Below are positions 26,640-35,530 of a stretch of 64,000 nt of DNA, piece by piece; positions within the stretch are counted from its first letter, which is position 1; every line of letters starts with the position of its first letter. The DNA lies in NCBI RefSeq assembly GCF_000013205.1, contig NC_007775.1:868001-932000 (forward strand), written 5' to 3'. The notes below the pieces were generated by a model that was not told where the DNA came from, ran no database searches, and worked only from the letters and a program-made list of their open reading frames with translations. Made by a program: the position numbers and the translations under genes. This DNA comes from Synechococcus sp. JA-3-3Ab. Its GTDB lineage: Bacteria; Cyanobacteriota; Cyanobacteriia; Thermostichales; Thermostichaceae.

Positions 26640-26640
26640 G
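26585..26640 (+). ncRNA. Predicted TnpB guide-RNA (omega/reRNA) scaffold at the element right end
   Basis: Two stable hairpins, GGGCT/AGCCC (26585-26600) and the bulged 10-bp stem at 26602-26625, end just before the tnpB stop and the element border. In studied TnpB systems the guide RNA overlaps the gene's 3' end and its guide segment begins directly outside the right end. Here that would start near 26640, in cas1 antisense sequence. The RNA's 5' end cannot be set from sequence. Confidence 0.5.
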
Positions 26641-26885
26641 TTGGTGGAGAAGGATCCCTGCAGGCGACCGCGAAAACCGCCATCCGCACGCAAAAAAATG
26701 GTTTCGATGCCTCGATCCAGCAGTTGGGCCAAAGCTGCGCTGGTCAATTGGATCCCGGGCAACACCACCACCAGCTCCACCTCCGCAAGGCGGCAAAGTT
26801 GCTCTTGACCACGGCGGCGAATGAGCAAGCTTTGGTTCTGGCAGTGAACCACAGTCCCCGGCTCGGTTAGGTAGAGGGTGGTCAT
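26640..26885 (-). pseudogene. cas1: cas1, 5' part (interrupted)
   Basis: ATG 26885 begins MTTLYLTEPGTVVHCQNQSL, the Cas1 N-terminal beta domain, followed by LAEVELVVVLPGIQLTSA, LLDRGIETIFLRADGGF and GRLQGSFSTN. That is 82 residues before the tnpB element breaks the frame; the reading frame then continues into element sequence without meaning. It ends 11 bp before the stop of the WYL gene's neighbour region, so cas1 was probably co-transcribed with the WYL gene upstream. No functional Cas1 can be made from these two pieces. Confidence 0.92.
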
Positions 26886-26896
26886 GGGCAGGAAGG

Positions 26897-28288
26897 TCAA
26901 GAAAGCTTCAGGTCGGGGCGATAAAACTGCAGCTCTGCCTGGGCTTCCCGAGCCATCTGTTCCCGGTAGGCCAGGGGAGCGATGACCTCGCCGTTGGGCC
27001 GCCAATCCCGCAGGCGCATGGTGAAATTGGTGTCTCCCACCCGCACATAGGCGCAGAAGTAGCGGTCGCTGGCCGGCCTCTGCCGGAGAATGTGCAAGAT
27101 CTTTTCCCGTTCCCCCGCATCGGCGATCTCCCGCCGCACCAAAGCCGGGATCCGCTCGTAGGCAATGGGCTGGAAGGTGGGGTGGCGTACTGTGTTGTCC
27201 ACGTAGCGGCGGGCAAACTGCGGCGCAAAGCGCAGGATCAAGAGCGCCTTGGGCAGATAGAAATCGGATCCCCAGGCCTCTTCCCAGGCCGCTTGCACCT
27301 CCTCAGGAGTGGGCAGATTCCCCTGCCTCTGGCGGGCCAAGAGCTCCGCCGGCACCGCAGGGTCAGACCAGGGCACCACCGTCAGGCGAGGCGAGCGAAT
27401 GCGATCCAGGCGAAAGTTGTGCCAGCCCAGGGATCTGGCAGCGTGCGGGAGCTGGCCGAAGGCGGCCAAGTACTTGGCGCGGCGGGCATAAAACAGGCAA
27501 ACCGGGTAGGTGAGGACCTTTTGGATCCCGTGCTGGCGAGTTTCGTAATCAAAGCGGATCAGCCCTGCTGCCGGTTTTGTCCAGAAAGCCTCTAGCTGGT
27601 TTTGGTATTCGTCCACCCGCTCCTGCTGTTCGTCGGAGAGGATGTACTCAAACCAGACAAAGAGCCGCCGCTGCGAGTGTTGATGCCCCCCCCAGATATC
27701 GTCCAGCAACACCTGCACATCGGGATGCACAAAGGCCACGTCGCTGAGGACGTGGTAGATCTGCTCAAGCTGGCTACCCGACAACGTCAAGGCCGAGGCG
27801 GGCGTCGGCAAGGGGGGGCGATCCCCGGCGGCACGGCAGCGAAAGTTATCTCTTCGCCTGGAGTTGGCCTCGATTGGCTGCAGCCAGCCCTGAGCGGCCA
27901 GGTAGTCCAGCTCTTTGCGCAGGGTGCGGTGGGTCTTCAAAAAGGGCCGGCTGGCCAGCCGCGTCTCCAGATGGGGAACTTCGGCTTTTAAGGCGGCCAG
28001 CAGGTCGGGATGCTCCAGCCAAAAGCTCAGAGGCTTCTGGCAAATGCAACTGGGATCCGGGCAGGAGATCCCATGGGGCAAATCCTGCCGGGGGTGGCTG
28101 GGCGAGAAGAGGCGATCGCGGATGTGGGTGTAGCCAAAGGTCTCTGGCAGATCCGGCCAACGGTTTTCGCTGTACAAACCCTGGAGCAACACCCAGAGAC
28201 GCACCGCCCGCTCCAGGCGCTCTGCCAACTGCCCGCCTGCCAGCCAGCGCAACACCTCCACCGTCAAAGGCAACTCCCCTCCGTTCAT
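26897..28288 (-). CDS. WYL-domain CRISPR-associated regulator, TIGR03985-like
   Basis: A 463-aa protein resembling the cyanobacterial CRISPR-associated TIGR03985 family. The N-terminal part looks DNA-binding (FLKTHRTLRKELDYLAAQGWL). The middle holds VLSDVAFVHPDVQVLL and a WYL-like core (YPVCLFYARRAKYLAAFG, then FRLDRIRSPRLTVVPW). WYL domains sense ligands, probably nucleic acid or nucleotides, and regulate defence loci. ATG 28288 sits behind GGAGG; a longer start at 28480 would overlap csx3. It lies upstream of cas1 with 11 bp between, and diverges from csx3. Confidence 0.8.
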   Translation of the reverse strand: MNGGELPLTVEVLRWLAGGQLAERLERAVRLWVLLQGLYSENRWPDLPETFGYTHIRDRLFSPSHPRQDLPHGISCPDPSCICQKPLSFWLEHPDLLAALKAEVPHLETRLASRPFLKTHRTLRKELDYLAAQGWLQPIEANSRRRDNFRCRAAGDRPPLPTPASALTLSGSQLEQIYHVLSDVAFVHPDVQVLLDDIWGGHQHSQRRLFVWFEYILSDEQQERVDEYQNQLEAFWTKPAAGLIRFDYETRQHGIQKVLTYPVCLFYARRAKYLAAFGQLPHAARSLGWHNFRLDRIRSPRLTVVPWSDPAVPAELLARQRQGNLPTPEEVQAAWEEAWGSDFYLPKALLILRFAPQFARRYVDNTVRHPTFQPIAYERIPALVRREIADAGEREKILHILRQRPASDRYFCAYVRVGDTNFTMRLRDWRPNGEVIAPLAYREQMAREAQAELQFYRPDLKLS

Positions 28289-28349
28289 CTCCCCCTCCAG
28301 GGCAAGGCACAGACCAAGGTCGGATCCCTTCGCCCCTACTCTGCCAACA

Positions 28350-28376
28350 ATTGGAAGATCTTGCTTCCAATCTTCC
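28350..28376. promoter_or_regulatory. Nested inverted repeats between WYL regulator and csx3
   Basis: ATTGGAAG (28350-28357) pairs perfectly with CTTCCAAT (28364-28371), and GGAAGAT (28353-28359) with ATCTTCC (28370-28376). The overlapping dyads sit in the 129-bp divergent promoter region. They are a good candidate operator for the neighbouring WYL protein. Confidence 0.55.
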
Positions 28377-28417
28377 CCATACTGGGGCCAGGCTGTTGTC
28401 TTTCTGTCCCAATTTCC

Positions 28418-29338
28418 ATGTCTGCTGTGGCGCTGCAGTTGCGGTCTGGCTATCTGGCCCATTGGCCGCAGAAACCCCATCTTGGGGGGCTACCGTTTCA
28501 GGTGATTGAAATCGAGCTGACCCGACCGGATCGGCTGGTTTTCCCGGAAGATCTGGCCCAACTGCGCCTGCCTGGGGGGATCGACCCCCGCTTGGGAGTG
28601 GTGCTGAGCGGGCGCGCCCCCATCTGGCTCTACGGCTGGTTGGTGCACGAGTGCCACTTTACCCGCTGGGTGGCCTGCTACGACCCGCGCTTGGGGGCAG
28701 TGGTGGTCTCCAGCCATAGCCCAGACGTGCAGGTGGGCGAGATCATTCCCTGGGTGCAGGGCAGGCCGGGCAAGGCCTACGGCCCGCTGACGCGAACAGA
28801 ATTGGCAGCGGCGGTGATGGTAGTGGGCCCCCCCGACAGTGGCAAAAGCCGTCTTGCCCGCGCCCTCTTCGAAGCTCTGCTGCCGGAGCATCCCGATATT
28901 TATCTGCAACGGGCCCATTGGGATGGGGAAGGCAATTGGACTTTAGACTTGCCACCAGAAGAGGCGAAGATCCTCAAGCACCAGTACCGGGGCTCTTTTA
29001 CCCCCGAATTTTTCAGCTTCCATGCCCAGGCCATTCTGGCTTTGCGCCGGCAAAAGAGTTTGGTGATTGTGGATGTGGGCGGCAAGGTGGATCCGCAAAA
29101 GCAGCCGATCCTGGAAGCCTGCTCCCACTACCTGGTGGTCAGCCGGGATCCCGAGGCTATCCCTCTCTGGCACGAGTTTTGTCGAGACCGGGGCAATTTG
29201 CGCTGTGTGGCCATCCTGCACACCTCGCCCGGCCCTCCTCAAGTGCTCAAAGACTCACCTGAGTTGGAAATTCGCTGGGATCCCAACTCTCCTCCCCCCG
29301 CGGAGCTGCTGCGGGCGGTGCGCCGCCTCATTCACTAG
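28418..29338 (+). CDS. csx3: Csx3-AAA fusion, predicted cyclic oligoadenylate ring nuclease
   Basis: A 306-aa fusion started at ATG 28418. Residues ~25-115 are Csx3/Crn3: RPDRLVFPEDLAQLRLP, GIDPRLGVVLSGRAPIWLYG, HECHFTRWVACYDPRLGAVVV. His80 and Asp89 have the same 9-residue spacing as the catalytic pair I recall for Archaeoglobus Csx3. Residues ~130-306 are a P-loop domain with GPPDSGKS at 137-144 and KSLVIVDVGGKVDP as the strand bearing the acidic residue. Crn3 enzymes cleave cyclic tetra-adenylate and switch type III signalling off; the AAA part probably controls assembly. It diverges from the WYL regulator. Confidence 0.88.
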   Translation: MSAVALQLRSGYLAHWPQKPHLGGLPFQVIEIELTRPDRLVFPEDLAQLRLPGGIDPRLGVVLSGRAPIWLYGWLVHECHFTRWVACYDPRLGAVVVSSHSPDVQVGEIIPWVQGRPGKAYGPLTRTELAAAVMVVGPPDSGKSRLARALFEALLPEHPDIYLQRAHWDGEGNWTLDLPPEEAKILKHQYRGSFTPEFFSFHAQAILALRRQKSLVIVDVGGKVDPQKQPILEACSHYLVVSRDPEAIPLWHEFCRDRGNLRCVAILHTSPGPPQVLKDSPELEIRWDPNSPPPAELLRAVRRLIH

Positions 29339-29553
29339 AGCTGCAGGTTCAGAATTGGAGGGGCGGGTCAGCATATATCGCATCCCGGACGCTGGCCGTT
29401 TTGGACGAGCGGTTGCACGGCGTTGTGTGCGAGTTCCAAGAGAGGTTTGCGGATCGCCTGACCAGGGGCTGCACCTGATGGCCAAGGTGTGTGGTTTTTG
29501 GGTTTTGGGTTGCCTTGTCGCCCTCTCGCTCCGTCAACTGCTCCAGGTTGGAT

Positions 29554-30417
29554 TTACCGGTAAGCCGCCTCTGGGTTGGCTTCATGGCCGTAGAGATAGC
29601 TGAGAACCGAGTTGCGCAGGCGGTAGTACTGCGGATCTTCAAGAATCCGCTCGCGATCCCGAGGGCGCGGGAAGGGGATGGTCACGATCTGCCCGATGGT
29701 GGCTGCAGGGCCATTGGTCAAAGGACTCCGTCCCGCTGGCGCGATCAGCACCAGGCGGTCGGCCAAAAACAGCGCCTCATCAATGTCGTGGGTAATCATC
29801 AAAACCGTGCAGCGATGTTCATCCCAAATGCGCAACAGCTCCTCCTGCAGTTCCTCTTTGGTGATGGCATCCAAAGCCCCAAAGGGTTCATCCAAAATCA
29901 GGACTTCTGGTCGAATCGCCAAGGCACGGGCAATGGCCACCCGCTGCTTCATCCCTCCGGAAATTTGCGGGGGATATTTTTGGGCAGCTTCCCCCAGCCC
30001 CACCAAATTCAGGTGTTCCTCTACAATTTGATGCTTTTCCGACTGGCTCTTTTGAGGGAAGACCGACTGGACGGCCAGGTAAACATTTTCATAGACCGTG
30101 AGCCAGGGTAACAAGGCATATCCCTGAAACACCACCATGCGATCTGGGCCAGGAGCTGTAATCGGCTGGCCTTTCAGCTTCACCGAGCCGCTGGTGGGCT
30201 GGGTAAAGCCAGAAACCATATTCAGCAGCGTGGTTTTGCCACAGCCGGAATGTCCAACTATGCAGACAAATTCTCCTGCATCGACCCTAAGATTGATATC
30301 TCGCAAGACGGGATACTCCCCCTTAGGAGTTGGGTAAGTCTTGCTGACATTCTCAAGGGTTAAGTAGGGTTCTGCGGCTGTGGCTACTGGGGTAGAGGTT
30401 GTCAAGAGGGCAGTCAT
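29554..30417 (-). CDS. nrtD: Nitrate/nitrite ABC transporter ATPase NrtD
   Basis: The 287-aa ATP-binding subunit of the NrtABCD importer, on the cytoplasmic face. Seen: Walker A GHSGCGKTT, Q-loop VFQGYALLPWLTVYEN, signature ISGGMKQRVAIARAL, Walker B VLILDEPFGALD and the H-loop LMITHDIDEAL. ATG 30417 has GGAG ten bases upstream; the TTG at 30432 does not. It follows nrtC by 62 bp in the order nrtA-B-C-D. Cyanate (CynD) and bicarbonate (CmpD) ATPases are close relatives, so the substrate is assigned from the whole operon. Confidence 0.9.
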   Translation of the reverse strand: MTALLTTSTPVATAAEPYLTLENVSKTYPTPKGEYPVLRDINLRVDAGEFVCIVGHSGCGKTTLLNMVSGFTQPTSGSVKLKGQPITAPGPDRMVVFQGYALLPWLTVYENVYLAVQSVFPQKSQSEKHQIVEEHLNLVGLGEAAQKYPPQISGGMKQRVAIARALAIRPEVLILDEPFGALDAITKEELQEELLRIWDEHRCTVLMITHDIDEALFLADRLVLIAPAGRSPLTNGPAATIGQIVTIPFPRPRDRERILEDPQYYRLRNSVLSYLYGHEANPEAAYR

Positions 30418-30479
30418 CGTGGGGTGCTCCAATTCATCGTTTTCTCACAACTGGGAACGTGCTTTTGCAAAGGGAACCT

Positions 30480-32489
30480 CTAGAGCAACACAGGACGACG
30501 ATCCAAAGCAACCTCGGCTATGTAAATGTCGTGCTTAATCGCCAAACTGTTGAGGTAAGCCAAGGGATCCTCGCCATTGAAAGGGATCCCGTCGAACAAT
30601 TGAATGGGCTGCCGCTGGTAAGACACATCCAGCCCCAGCTCGCGGGCTGCCGTGCTGAACACCCCCACCTGACATACCCGCTCCACGATCTCCACCCAGT
30701 TGCGGGGGAAGGGCAGATCCCCCCAGCGGGCCATTTGGGTCATCATCCACAGATGCTCGGTGCGGCTGGGGCGGTTGCCGGCGCCCAGAAAGAACTGATG
30801 GTGGGCATATTCCCGCATCGGCATGTCTAGGTCACAGATTAGGCGCTGGGGATCCCCCAGGTGAATGTAGGATGGGTCGGTGCTCAGGTAGGCGCGGCGG
30901 CTGAGCAGCTCGCGAATCTCGTCGTGGTGGGCCGGATCTTCGCAGTAGCGACAGGCTTCCAGCAGCGCTTTCACCAAGGCAATGTGGGTGTTGGGATAGG
31001 CCCTGGCCCAATCTTCACGCACCCCCAACACTTTGCCGGGATGGCCCAGCCAAATCTCCAGATCTGTAGCCACCGTAAAGCCACTGCCCTCTAAGGCTGC
31101 CCGCAAATTCCAGGGCTCTCCCACACAGTACCCATCGATGTTGCCGGCTGTCAGGTTGGCCACCATCTGAGCCGGGGGCAGCGTTTTCAGCACTACATCG
31201 TGATCCGGGTGGATCCCGCCGGCTGCCAGCCAATAGCGCAGCAGCAAGTTGTGCATGGAGCTGGGATGCACCACCCCAAAGGTCAGCCGACGGCTGGGGC
31301 TATCCAGGATGTAAGCCTTCAACTGGCTCAGCGTGTGGATCCCTTGCTCGTAGAAGCGCCTGTGCAGGGTAATGGCATTGCCGTTGCGGGTCAAGGTGAG
31401 GGCAGTCACCACCGGCTGGGGTGGGTTGTCCCCGCCGCCCAGAGACATCCACACCGGCATGCCGGCGGGCATTTGGGCCGCATCCAAGTAACCTCCCTGG
31501 ATGCCGTCTTGGATCCCTCGCCAACTGGTTTCCCGCACCAGATTGACTTCTTCCAGGCCGTGTTTGGCAAAAAACCCCTTTTCTTTGGCCACCGCCAACG
31601 GGGCGCAGGCGGTCAGGGGCACAAAGCCGATCTCCAAGTTGATCTTTTCTAAACCGTGCCTGGCCACCACGGTGCTGCGGCGGGCCCGCCACTGTTTGAT
31701 CCGTTTTTGCTGGTTCAAAAAGTAGATGATCTCGCTGCGATAGCTGTAGTAGCTGGGGTGATTGACTACCTCCAACCGGCGGCGGGGGCGGGGAATATCG
31801 ATGGTTAAATCGATGGTTAAAATGTTGCCAATTCGGGATCCCGGCCCGTTGGTCAGCATCACCACCCGATCCGAGAGCAGGACGGCTTCGTCCACGTCGT
31901 GGGTGACCATGAGGGTGGTCATCTGGTGTTCTTCGCAGATGCGCATCAACTGCTCCTGCAAATTCCCGCGCGTGAGGGCATCCAAAGCGCCAAAGGGCTC
32001 GTCCAACAACAACACCTTGGGCCTCACAGCCAAAGCGCGAGCGATGGCTACCCGCTGCTTCATGCCCCCTGACAGTTGAGCCGGGAACTTATCCGCCGCC
32101 TGCCGCAAGCCGACCAGATCGATATGTTCTTCGACAATCTGCTGACGCTCTGCCGGGGAGTAGTTTTTCAGCACAGCGTCTACCGCCAGGGCAATGTTTT
32201 GTCGAACCGTTAGCCAAGGCAAAAGCGAGTAATGCTGAAACACCACCATGCGATCCGGGCCGGGAACGGTGATGGTGTGTCCATCCAAAGCCACGATCCC
32301 TCCGGTAGGCAGAGACAACCCCGCCACCATGTTCAGTAGGGTGGACTTGCCGCAGCCGGAGTGGCCGATTAAGGAGACAAACTCCCCGCGGTGAATTTGG
32401 AGATCGATCCCTTTGAGGGCTAGATATTCTTGGCCTCCAGGCAGACCAAACGCTTTTTCCACTTGCTCTACACTGACCAATACAGACAC
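30480..32489 (-). CDS. nrtC: Nitrate/nitrite ABC transporter ATPase NrtC with regulatory solute-binding domain
   Basis: A 669-aa two-part subunit. Residues 1-~260 are the ATPase (GHSGCGKST, LSGGMKQRVAIARAL, LLLDEPFGALD, MVTHDVDEAV). The remainder resembles NrtA (EIGFVPLTACAPLAVAKEKGFF, split; then [21 protein letters not shown]). In NrtC this C-terminal domain mediates shut-off by ammonium. GTG 32489 sits behind GGGGAGG at six bases, a strong site; the track of open frame to 32579 has none. The NrtA-like domain separates NrtC from NrtD-type ATPases. Confidence 0.93.
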   Translation of the reverse strand: MSVLVSVEQVEKAFGLPGGQEYLALKGIDLQIHRGEFVSLIGHSGCGKSTLLNMVAGLSLPTGGIVALDGHTITVPGPDRMVVFQHYSLLPWLTVRQNIALAVDAVLKNYSPAERQQIVEEHIDLVGLRQAADKFPAQLSGGMKQRVAIARALAVRPKVLLLDEPFGALDALTRGNLQEQLMRICEEHQMTTLMVTHDVDEAVLLSDRVVMLTNGPGSRIGNILTIDLTIDIPRPRRRLEVVNHPSYYSYRSEIIYFLNQQKRIKQWRARRSTVVARHGLEKINLEIGFVPLTACAPLAVAKEKGFFAKHGLEEVNLVRETSWRGIQDGIQGGYLDAAQMPAGMPVWMSLGGGDNPPQPVVTALTLTRNGNAITLHRRFYEQGIHTLSQLKAYILDSPSRRLTFGVVHPSSMHNLLLRYWLAAGGIHPDHDVVLKTLPPAQMVANLTAGNIDGYCVGEPWNLRAALEGSGFTVATDLEIWLGHPGKVLGVREDWARAYPNTHIALVKALLEACRYCEDPAHHDEIRELLSRRAYLSTDPSYIHLGDPQRLICDLDMPMREYAHHQFFLGAGNRPSRTEHLWMMTQMARWGDLPFPRNWVEIVERVCQVGVFSTAARELGLDVSYQRQPIQLFDGIPFNGEDPLAYLNSLAIKHDIYIAEVALDRRPVLL

Positions 32490-32648
32490 AGAAGACCTCC
32501 CCACCTGTAGATATTGCTCAGCAACTCGGATCCCAGACCTCAGTTCTACTCTTTTTGAAGAGCTGATTGGGGCTAACACTCAAAGACAATGTAAGAGGGA
32601 TCCCAACTCAATTGGATGGACATGCAGTGAAAAGATCTGCAAACGAGG

Positions 32649-33476
32649 CTAGCGATTGGCTATTTTGTTTTGCAGGGCAGCCACCAGTCGATCCAAAAGC
32701 AAGCCCACCGCCCCAATGTAGATGACAGCAACGATGATCTCAGTCACGTAGTTCTGCTGGTAGGCATCCCAGATGAAAAAGCCGATCCCTGGCACGCCGG
32801 ACATGACAATTTCTGCGGCAATAATCGCCAGCCAAGATAGGCCAATACCAATGCGCAGACCTGTGAACATGTAGGGCAGAACCGAAGGCAGCAAAACCTT
32901 AAAAAAGAAGTCTACTTTGGAGAGCTTGAGCACTTTGGAGACGTTGATGTAGTCTTCCGGGATCTGTCTCACCCCCACAGCCGTGTTGATGAGAATGGGC
33001 CAAATTGAGGTGATAAAAATAACAAACAGGGCAGCCGGCTCATTGCGCTGCGAAGCAGCCAAGGAAATGGGCACCCAAGCTAAGGGAGCTACCATGCGCA
33101 AGAATTGAAAGATGGGATCCAAAGCTCGGTTGATCCACACACTGCTTCCCACCAAAATGCCCAACGTGATACCCACCAAAGCGGCACTGCAATAGCCGAT
33201 GGCCACCCTTTGTAGGCTGGCCAAGGTTTGGCGCAGCAGCCCTTGGTCGAGGTCGCTGTTGCGATACAAAGGATGCAGGATCAGATATCGGCTGCGCTCA
33301 TCCATCCACACATCCCAAGGCCCCGGCAGCCGAATTAGGTTGGCACTGGCCAAGATCTGCCAGATGAGCAGAAATCCAACAATACCCACCACAGGGGGGA
33401 GAATCTGATCTCGGTACTTCGCCAAATCGAGCTTCGCTGCCGAAGACTTTGCCGGAGAAGAAAGTGTCGTCGTCAT
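32649..33476 (-). CDS. nrtB: Nitrate/nitrite ABC transporter permease NrtB
   Basis: A 275-aa inner-membrane permease with about six hydrophobic helices. The first starts at VVGIVGFLLIWQILA. The EAA-type loop that docks on the ATPase is visible as KVLKLSKVDFFFKVLLPSVLPYMFTGLRIGIG, cited here by its ends. The Asn/Asp-rich periplasmic loop contains NSDLDQGLLRQTLA. It precedes nrtC by 159 bp. An unusually wide 539-bp gap separates it from nrtA. Confidence 0.92.
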   Translation of the reverse strand: MTTTLSSPAKSSAAKLDLAKYRDQILPPVVGIVGFLLIWQILASANLIRLPGPWDVWMDERSRYLILHPLYRNSDLDQGLLRQTLASLQRVAIGYCSAALVGITLGILVGSSVWINRALDPIFQFLRMVAPLAWVPISLAASQRNEPAALFVIFITSIWPILINTAVGVRQIPEDYINVSKVLKLSKVDFFFKVLLPSVLPYMFTGLRIGIGLSWLAIIAAEIVMSGVPGIGFFIWDAYQQNYVTEIIVAVIYIGAVGLLLDRLVAALQNKIANR

Positions 33477-34015
33477 AGCTCCTAGAGGAGGATAGGGTTT
33501 TACAAGGTTCTCTGTTGTCGCGCTCTCAGAACATTCCAGCCGCAGGGTTCTACAACGTGTTGGAAACAGAGCATGAACTGGGATTGGCCTTGCCTTTTCC
33601 TTGGATGGGCAAACACAGGGATTGCAAACTCAACAAAACTCTCACGACAATCAGAAAACTCAGGATTCCTACGGCTATTGAAAGGATGAGCTTGTCCCAG
33701 CGAGGCCGGGCCGGCCTCTTAAAAAGAGGCTTCCCGAAGGGTTCGCGCGGAACGTGGAGGAGAGCCAACATAGCCGATCCCCAACATGGCATTTAAAGAT
33801 ATTCAAAAAGTAAAGATTTTCAAAAAGTGCAAAGTTTACAGTACCCATCAACTCTCCATCATTTGGGCAGAAAGCTCGGCACAGCTTTTTTCGACCTCGT
33901 GGGATCCCACAGGTAGGCAGGATCCCTGTCGCGCGAGAGATTCGAACAAGGAAACGGTAAGCCATGGACTTCCTGCGAAAGAAGGTGAGGAACTTGGCCC
34001 AATCAAGCTATTCAG
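33477..34015. other. Wide gap between nrtA and nrtB
   Basis: No protein gene is supported. A 7-bp hairpin GCCTCTT/AAGAGGC lies at 33714-33730. Minus-strand frames at 33550-33792 and 33675-33965 lack a ribosome site and family features. The gap may hold a second promoter for nrtBCD or an RNA processing site. Confidence 0.5.
33714..33730 (-). terminator. Hairpin inside the nrtA-nrtB gap
   Basis: GCCTCTT and AAGAGGC pair perfectly around AAA. There is no T-tail. In solute-transport operons a hairpin after the binding-protein gene often stabilises its mRNA, which would fit here, but this is inference. Confidence 0.35.
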
Positions 34016-35320
34016 CTAGACCCTCTTGATTTTCAGGCTGTTCAAGTAGGCCTGGGGATCCTGGGGGTCAAACACCACACCATCGAAGAAACGCTCCGTT
34101 CCCCGCGAAGTGTTGTTGGGAATATTCTTCACTCCCAGCGCTTGGGCAGCCTCCCGCCAGAGATCTTCGCGGTTCACCTCATCCACCAGACGGCGGGCAG
34201 TATCCAAATCCTTGAGGAAGCGAGCGTGGAAGCCCCAACGCAGCGATTCGGTCAAGAACCACAGGTCATGGCTCTTGTAGGGATAAGAGACGCTGCCCCC
34301 CCCATCTTCCCAGTACAGAGGCCCGGCGTTGAAATCTTGAACAGCCGGCTTGCCATCTCCCAATTCGTACTTGCCCTGGAAGGGAGGCGTGAGAACCTCG
34401 ACCGGCACATTCAGATAAGCGCGCCCCGAAAGGATGCGCGCCAGCTCTTCACGGTTGGCCGGATCGTCGCACCATTGCTGCGCTTCCATCACAGCCATCA
34501 AAACTGCTTGTGTGGCTCTGGGGTTTTGCTCCACCCAGTCGGCGCGAATGGCCAAGTATTCTTCGGGGTGAAAAGGCCAGATCTGCTGGGTGAGGGCCGC
34601 CATAAAGCCGATCCCATCGGCCACAATCCGGTAGGGCCAGGGATCCCCGGTGCTAAAAGCATCCATGGTGCCGTTGCGCATCCCCTGCACCGTCTCGGCA
34701 GAGGGCACCGTCAGCAGCTCAATGTCTTGATCCGGATCCACACCCCCGGCGGCCAGCCAGTAGCGGATCCAAAAATCTTGATTGGCGTTGGGGAAGGTGT
34801 AGGCAGCCTTGAATTTGCGCCCGTTGCTGGCGCTGAAATTTTTGATGTAGTCTGCGGCTCCAGAGATGTCCAGCCCCAAGCCTTTGCCAGTGTGCATTCC
34901 GGCAATGGCAATCCCGTTGCCTTGGGTGATCAACTGGCACAGAACCGCCATGCGCACCGGCTGGTTGTTGGTGATGGCGCCAATGTGGATCATGTGAGGC
35001 ATCGGCATCTGCCACTGGCCACCGTCGATTCCCCCACCCGCTGAGCCGATGACCACGTTGTCACGGGCTGCCGGCCAACTGGCCTGCTTTAACACCTCTA
35101 CACCGGTCATGCCGTGCTTGTCGAAAAAGCCCTTCTCCTTGGCGATGATCAGGGGGGCAGACTCCACAATCGGTATAAAGCCTAACCTGAGATTGGGGGT
35201 TTCTGGGCCGCTGGCCTGGGCAACCCAGTAGCCTGTGCTGGCCCGTGCTAAGCTGCCACTCACGAGTCCACCCACGGTGGCCGCACCCGCAGACAGCAAA
35301 AAGTTACGACGTGACGTCAT
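34016..35320 (-). CDS. nrtA: Nitrate/nitrite-binding periplasmic protein NrtA
   Basis: A 434-aa solute-binding protein (ATG 35320) that captures nitrate/nitrite in the periplasm. The N terminus [18 protein letters not shown] has a twin-arginine motif (SRRNFL) and a hydrophobic stretch. Unlike typical NrtA I see no lipobox Cys after it. The mature part carries [35 protein letters not shown]-like text (here [16 protein letters not shown]) and [11 protein letters not shown]. CmpA (bicarbonate) is a close relative; the NrtC/NrtD partners do not decide. First gene of the operon. Confidence 0.88.
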   Translation of the reverse strand: MTSRRNFLLSAGAATVGGLVSGSLARASTGYWVAQASGPETPNLRLGFIPIVESAPLIIAKEKGFFDKHGMTGVEVLKQASWPAARDNVVIGSAGGGIDGGQWQMPMPHMIHIGAITNNQPVRMAVLCQLITQGNGIAIAGMHTGKGLGLDISGAADYIKNFSASNGRKFKAAYTFPNANQDFWIRYWLAAGGVDPDQDIELLTVPSAETVQGMRNGTMDAFSTGDPWPYRIVADGIGFMAALTQQIWPFHPEEYLAIRADWVEQNPRATQAVLMAVMEAQQWCDDPANREELARILSGRAYLNVPVEVLTPPFQGKYELGDGKPAVQDFNAGPLYWEDGGGSVSYPYKSHDLWFLTESLRWGFHARFLKDLDTARRLVDEVNREDLWREAAQALGVKNIPNNTSRGTERFFDGVVFDPQDPQAYLNSLKIKRV

Positions 35321-35530
35321 GCTCACCTCATCGAAAGGATATGTGAAGGCAAGAAGGAAGCTTTCCAGTTCAAGTCGCCTGACCCACGGATTTCCTTCGT
35401 GAAATCTCAAGAAATCCTTAAATCTCAGCTTGGTTGATATCCTAAGGGCAAATAAATATAGAAACAATACAATTATTATTTTGGTAAGCATAGACTTCCG
35501 TTTATCATTGTTGCGATGGCTTAGGTCTCA
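35321..35530 (-). promoter_or_regulatory. AT-rich upstream region of nrtA
   Basis: The region 35430-35500 is much richer in A/T than its surroundings and holds minus-strand TATATT as a possible -10 element. I looked for the NtcA site GTA-N8-TAC and did not see an exact one. Confidence 0.4.

Noticed and set aside
24609-26885. tnpB as part of the CRISPR system (Cas12-like effector)
   Set aside because: It has IS605-type ends and RE hairpins, lies antisense inside cas1, and is TnpB-sized; it is an insertion.
28010-28417. Longer version of Csx3 starting inside the WYL gene region
   Set aside because: The added residues have no Csx3 similarity and overlap the WYL coding region.
33550-33792. Minus-strand 80-codon frame with a possible membrane helix in the nrtA-nrtB gap
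   Set aside because: No ribosome site at ATG 33792 and no relative that I can name; the hydrophobic stretch alone is weak evidence.
35321-35530. NtcA-binding site upstream of nrtA
   Set aside because: No exact GTA-N8-TAC was found by eye; nitrogen control may act through a degenerate site.
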